Shown here: positions 28,383-37,247 of the stretch, piece by piece
Layout: each line of letters starts with the position of its first letter
Position numbering within the stretch: the first letter of the stretch is position 1
Assembly (NCBI GenBank): GCA_037200885.1
Contig: JBBCIN010000003.1
Location: forward strand, 248,001-312,000
Source: PMG-095 sp037200885
Lineage (GTDB): Bacteria > Myxococcota_A > Polyangia > Polyangiales > Polyangiaceae
Direction: 5' to 3'
Length of the DNA: 64,000 nt
Notes under the pieces: model-generated
The model's database searches: none
Seen by the model: the letters and a program-made list of their open reading frames with translations, nothing else
Told to the model about the DNA's origin: nothing
Program-made: the position numbers and the translations under genes

Positions 28383-29750
28383 ATGAAGGCCATCAATCGA
28401 CGGAATCTGCTGCGCGCTTCGGCCCTGGGCACGCTTTACGCGGGCCTGCGGGCGGCCTCCACCGGGCTACCCGCCTGGTTCCTAGCCAACCCCATGAAAG
28501 CGAGCGCGGCCGACATGGCCTGCACCTTGGCCAATCTGGACAAGCTTCAATTCCTGGTCGCCAGCACGTCGAGCGCCGGCGATCCGATCTCGTGCAACGT
28601 ACCCGGCACGTATGAAGCCGACGGCATCATTCACCCGGCACAAGCAGAGTTCGCCGCGACGCCCTTCGACTTCGGTGGCAAGAGCGTCACCGGGGCGCAG
28701 ATCTGGTCGACGCTGACCGATAGCGTGCGTTCGCGCACGAACTTCTTTCATCACATCACCGGCGGCCTCGTGCACGGCGATCACCCGAAAGTGATGCGCT
28801 TTTTGGGCAACTCGAGCGGCGGCGAAATGTGGCCGTCAATCTACGCCAAGCACCTCGCGCCGTGCCTCGGCACGGTTCAAGCAGAGCCCGTCTCGGTGGG
28901 TGCGGGCGGCAACGCTCTGGAGCAGATTTCGTTTCAAGGTCGCACGCTGGCCGCTATCACGCCCACGCAGCTGAAGCAGCTGCTCACTGGTTCGATGAAG
29001 GATCCGGTGGTCGCTCTGCGCAAAACACGCGACAAAACGCTGGACGACCTGAACGCCTTGTTCAAAGCCAATGGCAGCACCGAGCAGATCGCCTTCATCG
29101 ACGCGCTCCACAACAGCCAAGCGCAGGTGCGAAAGCTCGCGACCGATCTGGCTGACGTGTTCAGCGCCATCACGGACGACGGCGTGAGCGGCCAAGCGCT
29201 GGCTGCGGCCGCGCTCATTCAAGCCAAGGTCAGCCCGGCCATCATGGTGCACATTCGCTTCGGCGGCGATAACCACAACGACACGGATCTGTACGACGAG
29301 TGGTTCGACAGCACCGATCACGGCAGCAACAAGAGCGGCGTCCCGGGCATACAAGCCGTGATCGACGCGCTCGACAAGCAGGTTCCCGGCAAGGCCACCT
29401 TCGCCACGATGAACGTGTTCGGACGCGACCTCGCCGGCACGGCCAAAGTCTCTGCACGAAGCGGGCGCGATCACTTCGGTAATCACTCGGTGATGGTCAT
29501 GATCGGCAAGAACGTCGCGCCCGGCGTTACGGGCGGCTGCACACCGTTGAACGCCGCCTTCGTCGCCTCTGACATCGACAGCGCGACCGGCGGCTCCAAA
29601 GCCAGCGGCGGTGACATCACCCGCGCCGACACCCATATCGCCGCTGCGAAAACGCTAGGCGTCGCACTCGGCCTCGATCCCGACACGCTCACCGCCGACT
29701 TCACCGACAACGGCGCAATCAAATACGCAAAGAGCGCAATCCTAGGCTGA
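28383..29750 (+). CDS. Tat-exported DUF1501/DUF1552-like protein, partner of the 26206 lipoprotein
   Basis: A 455-residue protein with the N-terminus MKAINRRNLLRASALGTLYA, a twin-arginine signal. The body contains HHITGGLVHGDHPKVMRFLG, MVHIRFGGDNHNDTDLYDEW, VFGRDLAGTAKVSARSGRDH and then FGNHSVMVMIGKNV. The His/Asp-rich motifs and their order resemble DUF1501 (sulfatase/alkaline-phosphatase-like fold) more than DUF1552. It forms the second half of the second pair in this locus. Activity is unknown; conserved Asp and His suggest a metal centre. Confidence 0.78.
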   Translation: MKAINRRNLLRASALGTLYAGLRAASTGLPAWFLANPMKASAADMACTLANLDKLQFLVASTSSAGDPISCNVPGTYEADGIIHPAQAEFAATPFDFGGKSVTGAQIWSTLTDSVRSRTNFFHHITGGLVHGDHPKVMRFLGNSSGGEMWPSIYAKHLAPCLGTVQAEPVSVGAGGNALEQISFQGRTLAAITPTQLKQLLTGSMKDPVVALRKTRDKTLDDLNALFKANGSTEQIAFIDALHNSQAQVRKLATDLADVFSAITDDGVSGQALAAAALIQAKVSPAIMVHIRFGGDNHNDTDLYDEWFDSTDHGSNKSGVPGIQAVIDALDKQVPGKATFATMNVFGRDLAGTAKVSARSGRDHFGNHSVMVMIGKNVAPGVTGGCTPLNAAFVASDIDSATGGSKASGGDITRADTHIAAAKTLGVALGLDPDTLTADFTDNGAIKYAKSAILG

Positions 29751-29816
29751 CCCGTCGTCGGGAATCGCGCGAGCTCGGAGGTGCGTTGCGGGATCGCGAT
29801 CGCCCTCCTGAATTGC

Positions 29817-30998
29817 TCAGAAGTCAGACGGGCAGTTGACTTGTTCGTAGCGGAAGTTGGGGTTATCGGCGGCTTGGTACCAGTCCACGAACCAGAGGCA
29901 GCCGTTGCGTAGGTCGCCGTCGGGGAGGAGCATGCACTTTTGGCGTACGCAGTCCTTTTTGGCGGTGTAAGTGCCAGTGCAGCCGGTGAGGAAGCCGCCC
30001 TGGGTGGGTCCCAAATCGGAGGAGCTGACCTTCCACTGCGTGGTGCACGTATTGGCGTTTTGGCCGACGCCGCCGCCGGGAATCATCAGGTCGAATTGGT
30101 TGCCCGCGACGTCACCACCGGTGTTGCTGATCTTGACGATCATGTGCTTGCCCGCGATGTTTTTCGAACCGGGATCGTTCATGTTGGAGTGACCGGTGCC
30201 GGTGAACTGAATATGATAGCAAGAGCCACAGCTCGGGTTCGGCACGGCAACGTAACCGTAGGAGACGTTGTCGCCGACCGCACGCGGGGCTTGATTGTAA
30301 CAGGTGTACGCCGAGCCGCCGCTGCAGGCGCTGGTGCCGGAGTTGTTGGACTTGCCGTCGGAACCGCAGGAGGGAATGTTGCCGTTGGTCGAGCAGTGGG
30401 GCTTGCAGCAATCCCAATAGCGGCTCGCCCAATACACCGGTTTGCTCGAGTCGATCGTCGGTTCCGCGGGACCTGGGCCAAGTCCGGTGCTATAACCTGC
30501 GGCACCGTCCGTGCCGCTGCTGCCACCCGTGCCGGCGGGGGGCTTGCATTTGCCGCAGCTCTGCAGGCAATAGCCCGCGCCGGTGAGCCAAGAGGCATCG
30601 CAATTCTCGGTTGTGCCTTTCGCAGCATCGAAGTCCGGCCACTCCGAGCAGGGTTCGCCCGCGTGGTCGGGATTCTGAATATCGGTGCACGGCGCCGGGG
30701 CTGCGCCGCCGGTTCCTCCGCTGCTATCGCTGCCCCCGGAGCTGCCACCGGATGAGAGGCTGCCAGCGGCGCCCGGAGCGCCACTTGCTCCGGCGATTGC
30801 GGTCGTGGCGCCGCCAGAACCCGCCAGGCCCATCATCCCTGAGGAGCCAGTGGTGGCTTGCCCAGCCGTGAACGACATACCACTCGAGCCGCTGGGAGTG
30901 CCGCCGCTACCGCTGCTGTCGCACGAGCTCAGCGGCAAAGCGAAGAGCAGGCCGGTGAGGGCAAAGCTGAGAGCGTGACGCGGCTTGAGGACCAGCAT
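29817..30998 (-). CDS. Glycoside hydrolase family 45 endoglucanase, lipoprotein
   Basis: A 393-residue protein. Signal peptide with lipobox LSSC, a long Gly/Ser/Ala linker, a small Cys-rich segment (CTDIQNPDHAGEPCSEWPDF and on to CLQSCGKC), then a GH45 catalytic domain from about residue 190. The family signature SRYWDCCKPHC holds the general-base Asp (D196), and TGGDVAGNQFDLMIPGGGVG holds the stabilising Asp and the general-acid Asp (D303), matching D10, D114 and D121 of Humicola Cel45A. The C-terminal GCLWFVDWYQAADNPNFRYE is also diagnostic. It would hydrolyse internal beta-1,4-glucan bonds at the cell surface. GH45 is mainly fungal, insect and protist and is rare in bacteria. The Cys-rich segment resembles a ShK-like or small binding module. 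Confidence 0.92.
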   Translation of the reverse strand: MLVLKPRHALSFALTGLLFALPLSSCDSSGSGGTPSGSSGMSFTAGQATTGSSGMMGLAGSGGATTAIAGASGAPGAAGSLSSGGSSGGSDSSGGTGGAAPAPCTDIQNPDHAGEPCSEWPDFDAAKGTTENCDASWLTGAGYCLQSCGKCKPPAGTGGSSGTDGAAGYSTGLGPGPAEPTIDSSKPVYWASRYWDCCKPHCSTNGNIPSCGSDGKSNNSGTSACSGGSAYTCYNQAPRAVGDNVSYGYVAVPNPSCGSCYHIQFTGTGHSNMNDPGSKNIAGKHMIVKISNTGGDVAGNQFDLMIPGGGVGQNANTCTTQWKVSSSDLGPTQGGFLTGCTGTYTAKKDCVRQKCMLLPDGDLRNGCLWFVDWYQAADNPNFRYEQVNCPSDF

Positions 30999-31085
30999 CT
31001 GATTTCGGTATCATTTGCGCGCGGTCGAGGCGAACAAGATTCGTCCCTGGAAAAATCCACCTCCGCAGGTGCGCACGCGCTCGCG

Positions 31086-31547
31086 TCAAGGCTTGCGCGG
31101 ATTCTTCACGACGGTGGGGCCTTCGTCGCGGTAGTCCGACGGGGCAACGACCTTGCCGATCCTCGTGGGCTCCGCCTCGTCGTCCACGCTCGTCGAACTT
31201 TCGGCGGGTCCGACTACCTCGACGGTGTGCACGCCGATCAGAATGCGGTCTCCAATCGCGAGCCGGTGCAGGCCTTGAATGCGGCGCCCGTTCACCTGCA
31301 CGCCGTTGCCACTGCTCAGGTCTTGAATGGCCGCGCTCGATTCACCGACGATCACGCGCGCGTGCTCACGCGAGACTTGCAGGTCATCGAGCACGATATC
31401 GCAGCTGGACTTGCGACCAATCGTGATTTGCCCTGGGCTGAGCAGCAGTGTGCGAAACCCCAACTTGAGCCGCAGCAGCCGGTTGCGGGCGGGGCTGTTC
31501 TTGGATGAGCCAGACGAGTCCACTGTGCTCAAAGCTAACACGATCAC
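31086..31547 (-). CDS. FHA-domain protein
   Basis: A 153-residue protein starting with GTG; an internal GTG at 31523 is an alternative. A single FHA domain covers residues 30-115, with IGRKSSCDIVLDDLQVSREH, the Arg, Ser and His that read phosphothreonine, then DLSSGNGVQVNGRRI. The remainder is an acidic tail ending in PTVVKNPRKP. FHA proteins bind pThr on Hanks-kinase substrates, and such kinases are encoded at 35213 and 61658. There is no membrane segment, so it is probably cytosolic. Confidence 0.85.
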   Translation of the reverse strand: MIVLALSTVDSSGSSKNSPARNRLLRLKLGFRTLLLSPGQITIGRKSSCDIVLDDLQVSREHARVIVGESSAAIQDLSSGNGVQVNGRRIQGLHRLAIGDRILIGVHTVEVVGPAESSTSVDDEAEPTRIGKVVAPSDYRDEGPTVVKNPRKP

Positions 31548-31637
31548 GAGCCCAAGGCGCGTCGCCGGTCATTCTCCGCATGAAAACGGGTCCCGACCTT
31601 GGGCGGGCGTCCGATTGTTGCGACTCTGCCCCCAGCC

Positions 31638-32993
31638 TCAGGGGGACCAAGTGCCTTTACCGATGTCCAGCTTCCAAGACGCGTAGAACTTGGGCATCGA
31701 CGCTTTGTTACCGTCGATGACGAGCGGCTGTACCACGAGCGTGGCGAGCGAATTGTTTTTACCCGTCGTTTTCCCAGTTTGATCATCGGCGTTTTGCCAA
31801 TGATCACCGAAATAAACGTAAACAGTTCCGACACTGCCGACCACCGGCAAAACGAAGGTGCTCTGTGAGATCCACGTGTGCGCATCCATTGGCGCGATCA
31901 GACCCCGGTTCGTCCAAGGGCCGGTCATCGCGGCTGCGCTGGCGTATTGGTTGTCGTTGGCTCGGTAGCCCGTCTTGTTCGACATGATCCAAAAATACGA
32001 GTCACCTGCCTTGAAAGCCGTAGGCGACTCCATCCCGGCCATCGCCCCATAAGCGGCGTCGGATAGCCAACTGTGACAATCGGCCGAAAGCTTGTAGACG
32101 TGCCCGCTCTCGGTGATCACGTACGGGTTGTTTTCGCCGTCGACCAGCGCGCTCATATCGCTGTGAACGGCCTTCACTCCGCTCGAGTTGGTCAACGCGC
32201 CCCGAAACTCGTAGTCGCCGTCGATGGTCGCGGAGGTGGCATACACGACCTCTTTGTCGGTCTGGTAATCGAGAGAAGCCGCATGCGCGTAGAGCACGTA
32301 TTCACCCGAGCTCGGACACTTGATGATGTGCGGCCGCTCCCCATTGCGATCGGGGCCGAGCTCGCCGCTCGCCTGCTGCGGCAAGATCAGCTTCTCGAAC
32401 TTCCAGGTCAGTAAATCCTTCGAGGAATACATGGAAAAGCCGTGGAAGCTGTTGTTCGTCTCGTAGGGCGCGCTGGCCGAATACACGAAATATTCACCGG
32501 AGAAATAGAACGTGTCCCCGACTCGATTGATGCCGCCGCCGTGCGCGTTCAAAAGAGCGCCCTTGTCGTCGTGGAATGCGACTCCATCCTCGAGCGTCCC
32601 AGTGATGACCGAAACGCCCGCGACGCTCGGCGTACCGCTCGTGCCCGCGGCCGCGGCGCCCGCCCCCGCGGACGACCCGCCAACGCCCGGCGACCCGCCT
32701 GGGCTGGCCCCGGCCGTGTTGTCCGCGGTGGCGCCTGCCGCAGCGGGCGCTCCACCGGCCAAGGTGCCTGCGCTCCCCACGCTGCCCGAAGCGCCAGCCG
32801 GCGAGGTACCCGCGCCGGCGCTGCTGCTGCCCGCCCCGCCCGCACTGCCGCCCGCGTGAGGTTCCTCCGAATTGCCAGCGCCGGCTGCGACATCGTTTGG
32901 GTGGAGGCTCCCCGATCCGCACGCGCACGCGCCGCTCAAGAGCAAACCGAGGGAACGAGCCAAGAGGGGGCAAGCTTCGGATTTCATGACCAT
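31638..32993 (-). CDS. Glycoside hydrolase family 43-like lipoprotein (subfamily 24 style)
   Basis: A 451-residue protein starting at 32993 or the second Met at 32987. The signal peptide ends at the lipobox SGAC, or two residues later at CAC, and is followed by a long Gly/Ala/Pro/Ser linker to about residue 125. The five-bladed propeller carries FHDDKGALLNAHGGGINRVG, GERPHIIKCPSSGEYVLYAH and GMESPTAFKAGDSYFWIMSN, an order typical of GH43_24 exo-beta-1,3-galactanases (the Glu before RP and the Glu of MESP are the usual acids). It would trim galactan or arabinogalactan side chains. A relative with divergent acids lies at 41419. Confidence 0.82.
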   Translation of the reverse strand: MVMKSEACPLLARSLGLLLSGACACGSGSLHPNDVAAGAGNSEEPHAGGSAGGAGSSSAGAGTSPAGASGSVGSAGTLAGGAPAAAGATADNTAGASPGGSPGVGGSSAGAGAAAAGTSGTPSVAGVSVITGTLEDGVAFHDDKGALLNAHGGGINRVGDTFYFSGEYFVYSASAPYETNNSFHGFSMYSSKDLLTWKFEKLILPQQASGELGPDRNGERPHIIKCPSSGEYVLYAHAASLDYQTDKEVVYATSATIDGDYEFRGALTNSSGVKAVHSDMSALVDGENNPYVITESGHVYKLSADCHSWLSDAAYGAMAGMESPTAFKAGDSYFWIMSNKTGYRANDNQYASAAAMTGPWTNRGLIAPMDAHTWISQSTFVLPVVGSVGTVYVYFGDHWQNADDQTGKTTGKNNSLATLVVQPLVIDGNKASMPKFYASWKLDIGKGTWSP

Positions 32994-33119
32994 TGTCGAG
33001 AGTTCGTGCGCTGTCTTTGCGCCGTGTTCCTCAGCTCAAGGGTTCCGTGGGCGAGAACCTTGACGAAATCTGTAACAGGAATTTGAGCGAAGGCGAACCG
33101 GCGAAAGGCGAAGCGCGCG

Positions 33120-33487
33120 CGGGAGCAAGCTCCGGCGTGAGCGGCAGCTCTCGTGCAAGCAGCGACGGCGGGGCCGCTGGCTCACCTACCAGTGCGCTCA
33201 TGAAGCCGTTCAAGGGCGTGGCCAATTCACCCGGCGCTGCGCGGACCGCACTCAATGTCTCCTGGCCATCCCGACAATGAGCAGTCTGCCAGCAAGATTT
33301 CTAGCGCAATCGCCGGCATCGTCGGCAAGGGTACCGTTACGTGCTGGGCTTCAACGAGCCCGACAACACCGGCACGCCCGCCACGCAAGCCAACACGACT
33401 GGCCAGGCGTGGTTCAAGGACGACATGGCCAAGGTCGCGCAGGCCTTGCTCGACCATCGCGCTCGCGGCTTATCTCAAATAGCTTGA
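33120..33487 (+). pseudogene. Relic of a GH128-like (Glyco_hydro_cc) lipoprotein glucanase
   Basis: Two pieces of one family are visible. A Ser/Gly/Ala linker followed by KPFKGVANSPGAARTALNVSW (about 33120-33268) resembles the linker and first strand of GH128 enzymes. About 65 bases later GYRYVLGFNEPDN (33329-33367) is the acid/base signature of that family, continuing QANTTGQAWFKDDMAKVAQ to a stop at 33485. Between them a third reading frame, SASKISSAIAGIVGKG, looks like the missing helix, so there is at least one deletion and one frameshift, plus an in-frame stop at 33302. Family enzymes cut beta-1,3-glucans. It is not functional as it stands. Confidence 0.65.
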
Positions 33488-33558
33488 ACGGGATTGCCGA
33501 CTCTTCGGCCGGCGCTCTTAACGACCGTGGCCGCTTCCGCTATGGTCGGCGCACGACA

Positions 33559-35166
33559 ATGGCAGGACGATTCGCGATGGTTCGAGCACGTTGTCGCCGG
33601 TCGTCGGTACTGGCGAATTGGCGAGCGTTGCTCATCGCTTTCGCGCTCGCGGCCTGCGCGGCCGGCTCCGCCTCACCATCGGCTCGCGATCAAAGCGTGC
33701 CGCTGAGCATTCGCGACTTGAGCGGAGGACCGGATGCTCCGTCGAGCGCGAGCCCAATCGCCGCACCCGGAAAACCACCCGAAGCGTCTGCGGCGCGGTT
33801 GGCCGCGCCTGTCGGCAACCCGCGCTACGCGCTCGGGTTCGACCAGGCAAAGGACGGTTGCTTGACCGGTCACGTGTACACCCAGCCGCCGGGATCGACG
33901 CGACTGTTGTCTGACTATGCCAAGCAGCCACCCAACGCGACACTCTGGGGCTGCGAGTGGAACTTCAGCGATCGAAAATTGAGCGAGGTGCTGCCGGCTG
34001 CGAAACCGCAACAGAGCTATGCGGTGCGCTATCAGGGTACGTTCCAAGTCGCGACCTCGGGCACCTTCGATTTCGGCGTCATGGCCTCCAGCGACGCGCG
34101 CATCGCCGTCGACAGTGGCGCGCTGGTCGAGGGCTCGACAGACGCCGCCGGTGGCCCGTTCAACAATCAGCAGAAGGTCTATCTGGGCGCGGGGCGACAT
34201 CAGATCTTGATTGAGTACTTGGCGGCGGGCGAAACGCTGTCCTTCAACGTCAATGTGACCTTGCCCGGCTCGAAACAAGCCACACCATTCTCGATGCGGC
34301 CGGGGGGACAATTCTACGCGGAGCAAGGACTGGATTACACGGGTCCAGCCGGCGGCAGCGGTGAGGAATGGCGCAAGCTCGTCGACGTCGAGGCGGGCCA
34401 ACTCAAGCTCAATGGTCGCGTCTTCTTTCTGCCCAACAGCGCAGAGCTCGATCGCATCGACAAGACGGAAGACACGTTGCTGGCCGTCGCCAAAACCTTG
34501 AAAGAGCGCGAGATGGTGGCTTGCGTCGAGATCGAGGGGCACACGGACAATCGCGGCGAAGCGTGGAGTAACCTGCAACTTTCTCGAGAACGGGCCGAGG
34601 CCGTCCAAACCTGGCTGATTCGGGCCGGCATCGGGCCGCATCGCCTGGTCGCCGTCGGTTTCGGTGGAGCACGCCCGCTTGCCAGCAACGAGACCGAGGA
34701 GGGTCGCGCGCAGAATCGTCGGGTCGAGCTCCTGCTCGTCAAGCCGGACAGCGCGGGCGCGTGCCCACGCGGAGAAGCGAGCTCGAGCTCGCCGCCCGCC
34801 CGCGTGGAACGGCAAGCGGCGCCCGAGCTCGCTGAGCGCGCCTGTAACGCGAGCTCCGCCCTGCGCAACAAACTGCTCCTTCAGCTCGAACCCTGGCTGA
34901 AAGAGCACCGCAATTGCTCGACGGATGCCGACTGCACCCAGGCAATCCCGTTGGAGTGTCCAGGCAAGAGCCGAAGCCTCGACTGCGCGTGGGTACTCGT
35001 CAATCAGTCGAGCGTCGATTCGCTCCGCGTGACCGGCGCTCGACTCGATTCGGTCGGAAACTATTGCCAGGCGTTGCCGGAAGATGGCCTGGTGCGCTCG
35101 TGCGGCGGCTGCGCGGCCAAGGCTCGCCGCTGCGCGAGCGGCGTCTGTCAGTTGGGAGGGCATTGA
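33559..35166 (+). CDS. Lipoprotein with PA14-like and OmpA peptidoglycan-binding domains
   Basis: A 535-residue protein. The start at 33559 (or 33577) gives a basic N-terminus and the lipobox LAAC. A Ser/Pro/Ala linker precedes a PA14-like beta-sandwich (about 90-245; VRYQGTFQVATSGTFDFGVM, ASSDARIAVDSGALVEG, LGAGRHQILIEYLAAGE). Then comes an OmpA-like domain (about 280-395; LNGRVFFLPNSAELDRIDKT, EIEGHTDNRGEAWSN, LSRERAEAVQTWL) that binds peptidoglycan, then a Cys-rich C-terminal 130 residues (NCSTDADCTQAIPLECPG and CGGCAAKARRCASGVC). It would anchor the envelope to the wall while its PA14 part binds sugar. The downstream kinase gene begins 46 bases later on the same strand. Confidence 0.85.
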   Translation: MAGRFAMVRARCRRSSVLANWRALLIAFALAACAAGSASPSARDQSVPLSIRDLSGGPDAPSSASPIAAPGKPPEASAARLAAPVGNPRYALGFDQAKDGCLTGHVYTQPPGSTRLLSDYAKQPPNATLWGCEWNFSDRKLSEVLPAAKPQQSYAVRYQGTFQVATSGTFDFGVMASSDARIAVDSGALVEGSTDAAGGPFNNQQKVYLGAGRHQILIEYLAAGETLSFNVNVTLPGSKQATPFSMRPGGQFYAEQGLDYTGPAGGSGEEWRKLVDVEAGQLKLNGRVFFLPNSAELDRIDKTEDTLLAVAKTLKEREMVACVEIEGHTDNRGEAWSNLQLSRERAEAVQTWLIRAGIGPHRLVAVGFGGARPLASNETEEGRAQNRRVELLLVKPDSAGACPRGEASSSSPPARVERQAAPELAERACNASSALRNKLLLQLEPWLKEHRNCSTDADCTQAIPLECPGKSRSLDCAWVLVNQSSVDSLRVTGARLDSVGNYCQALPEDGLVRSCGGCAAKARRCASGVCQLGGH

Positions 35167-35212
35167 TGACGCGAGCATCGCGAGCGTTTCTAGCCAGGGA
35201 GCAGCGCTCGCC

Positions 35213-37219
35213 ATGAGCCGCGAGCCCCGCTTGGCACTGGGTCAACGCTTGGGGGGAGATTTCGAGATCATCCGAGAATTGGCCGCGGGCGGAATGGGCT
35301 CGGTGTACCTGGCGCGCCAGACGTCCACCGATGCGCTGCGGGCGCTCAAGGTGATGCGCCAACGCTACCGCGGCGATGCTGAGTTCGAGCGCCGATTCAC
35401 GCAAGAGGCGCGTGTTGGCGCGCGCATCAAGAGCCGTCACGTGATCGAGGTCATCGCGGCAGGGGTGGACGACGCGCTCGGAATGCCCTGGCTCGCCATG
35501 GAGTACTTGGACGGGAGGACCCTCGATGCGTGCATGGAACGCTTCGACGTGCCCGCCGCTGCGGACGCAAGCGTGCTCCTCGAACAGCTCTTCCACGCGC
35601 TGGCCTGCGCTCACGACGCGCAGGTCGTGCATCGCGATCTGAAACCAGAGAACGTGCTGCTTGCGCGCGCCGAAACTCCGGGCATCCCATTTACCTTGAA
35701 GGTGCTCGATTTCGGGATTGCGAAATTCCTGGGAGCAGGCGAAGCGCACGTCACGAGCAGTCTACGAACCCTGCTCTGGGGCGCACCGGAGCAAGCCACT
35801 CTGGGCAGCCGGCTCGGCCCGGAAGCAGACGTTTGGGCGCTCGGATTATTGGTATTTTGGCTGCTCGCGGGCGACACCTATTGGCACGCCGAGCGCGACC
35901 TCTCCGCCATCTTCAAAGAGATCGCGGCCGATCCGCTGTACACCGCCTCGGCGCGAGCACGCGAGCTCGGTACACCAGATCCGCTGCCACCCGCGTTCGA
36001 TGTCTGGTTCGCGCGCTGCGTGGCTCGCGATCCGAGTGAGCGCTTCCCGCACGCGCGCGACGCCTGGCGCGCTCTGTCCGTGATTACTCTGCCCTGGCCC
36101 CAAAGCGCTCGTCCTTGGCGTGCCGAGCACGGGATCGAACTGGCCACGACCGAGGCGCTCCTCGGGCAGTCGTACCGCAGCCCAGTCGCACCCGTGGCGG
36201 CCCTGCATTCGACCGACCCTGCGCGATCGCGAACGAGCACGCAGCCCTTGACCGTGACGGCCCCCGCAAGCCTGGCTGAAGCGACTCGTGATGCGTTGGA
36301 GACCGCGCCGCAGCGCGCGGTGGCGGCCCGCCGTCGGCGGCTGCCCATGCTCGCCGCGGTGTTGACAGCGCCGCTGGTTGCGGCCCTGTTCGGCTATCTC
36401 TCGTTGCGCTCGATGCGCGCGGGCACGGTAGCCTCGGCCTCGAGCGCTCGGCCGGCAATGCTCGAGTCCAATGCCGGGCTCGAGCGGCCGCCTCCGGGCA
36501 TGCGCCTGGTCCCCAAGGGGACGTTTCCGGTCGGCCCCTGGCAAAACGATCTGGGCGACGCTCGGCTCATACCGGCAGGGGCGAGTGGCGCGCGATTTTC
36601 GCTGGACCGGTCGTTTTTCATCGACGCATTCGAGGTCGACGTCGCAGCGTACCAGAAGTGCGTGCGGGCCGGCGCTTGCGTCGAAAGCGCGTCTGCCGAT
36701 CCGGCCTTTGCCTCGCTGTGCAACGCGCAAGGGCCCGCGCGTGAGCACCATCCAATCAACTGTGTGGATCGCTCGCGAGCGCGTGCGTACTGCCGCTGGC
36801 TAGGCAAGCGGCTACCGAGCGAGGCCGAATGGGAACGCGCCGCTCGCGGCGACGATGCGCGGCTTTACCCCTGGGGCAATCAGCAGCCCCCGTCTTGCGA
36901 GACCGCGGTCGTGTCCCCGCTCTGCGACCGCACGCCAGCGCAGACTCGGGAGACGGGGTCTCGTGCGTCGGCGGCGCTGAGCCCATTCGGAGTCGCGGAT
37001 CTGGCGGGCAATGTTTGGGAATGGGTCGAAGATGGTTGGAGCGCCGAGCCCGCAGCACGAGCCTCGATTTCGAGTCAGCCACAAGCGACCGACTGGGGCG
37101 TGCTCCGCGGCGGGAGCTGGGATCAGGAGTCGAGCCACGCCACCGCCACCACTCGCCTCCGCGCGGCGGTCACCCGCGCTGAAGTGAGCTTCGGATTTCG
37201 CTGTGCGAGCCAGCCATGA
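35213..37219 (+). CDS. Hanks-type Ser/Thr kinase fused to a formylglycine-generating-enzyme-like sensor
   Basis: A 668-residue protein from ATG 35213. The N-terminal kinase domain has all catalytic motifs: GGMGSVYLA, K46, HRDLKPEN with D142, and DFG at 166-168. One transmembrane helix lies at about 377-398. The C-terminal half is an FGE/SUMF1-fold domain (MRLVPKGTFPVG, FFIDAFEVDVAAYQKCVRAG, HHPINCVDRSRARAYCRWLG, LPSEAEWERAARGD, LAGNVWEWVEDGW and VLRGGSWDQ). In many myxobacterial kinases this fold is a ligand-binding extracytoplasmic sensor. Whether it has oxidase activity is unclear. It is probably in an operon with the OmpA/PA14 lipoprotein. Confidence 0.9.
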   Translation: MSREPRLALGQRLGGDFEIIRELAAGGMGSVYLARQTSTDALRALKVMRQRYRGDAEFERRFTQEARVGARIKSRHVIEVIAAGVDDALGMPWLAMEYLDGRTLDACMERFDVPAAADASVLLEQLFHALACAHDAQVVHRDLKPENVLLARAETPGIPFTLKVLDFGIAKFLGAGEAHVTSSLRTLLWGAPEQATLGSRLGPEADVWALGLLVFWLLAGDTYWHAERDLSAIFKEIAADPLYTASARARELGTPDPLPPAFDVWFARCVARDPSERFPHARDAWRALSVITLPWPQSARPWRAEHGIELATTEALLGQSYRSPVAPVAALHSTDPARSRTSTQPLTVTAPASLAEATRDALETAPQRAVAARRRRLPMLAAVLTAPLVAALFGYLSLRSMRAGTVASASSARPAMLESNAGLERPPPGMRLVPKGTFPVGPWQNDLGDARLIPAGASGARFSLDRSFFIDAFEVDVAAYQKCVRAGACVESASADPAFASLCNAQGPAREHHPINCVDRSRARAYCRWLGKRLPSEAEWERAARGDDARLYPWGNQQPPSCETAVVSPLCDRTPAQTRETGSRASAALSPFGVADLAGNVWEWVEDGWSAEPAARASISSQPQATDWGVLRGGSWDQESSHATATTRLRAAVTRAEVSFGFRCASQP

Positions 37220-37247
37220 GCTCACGGCGAGTGCCGATGGCGCGCGG

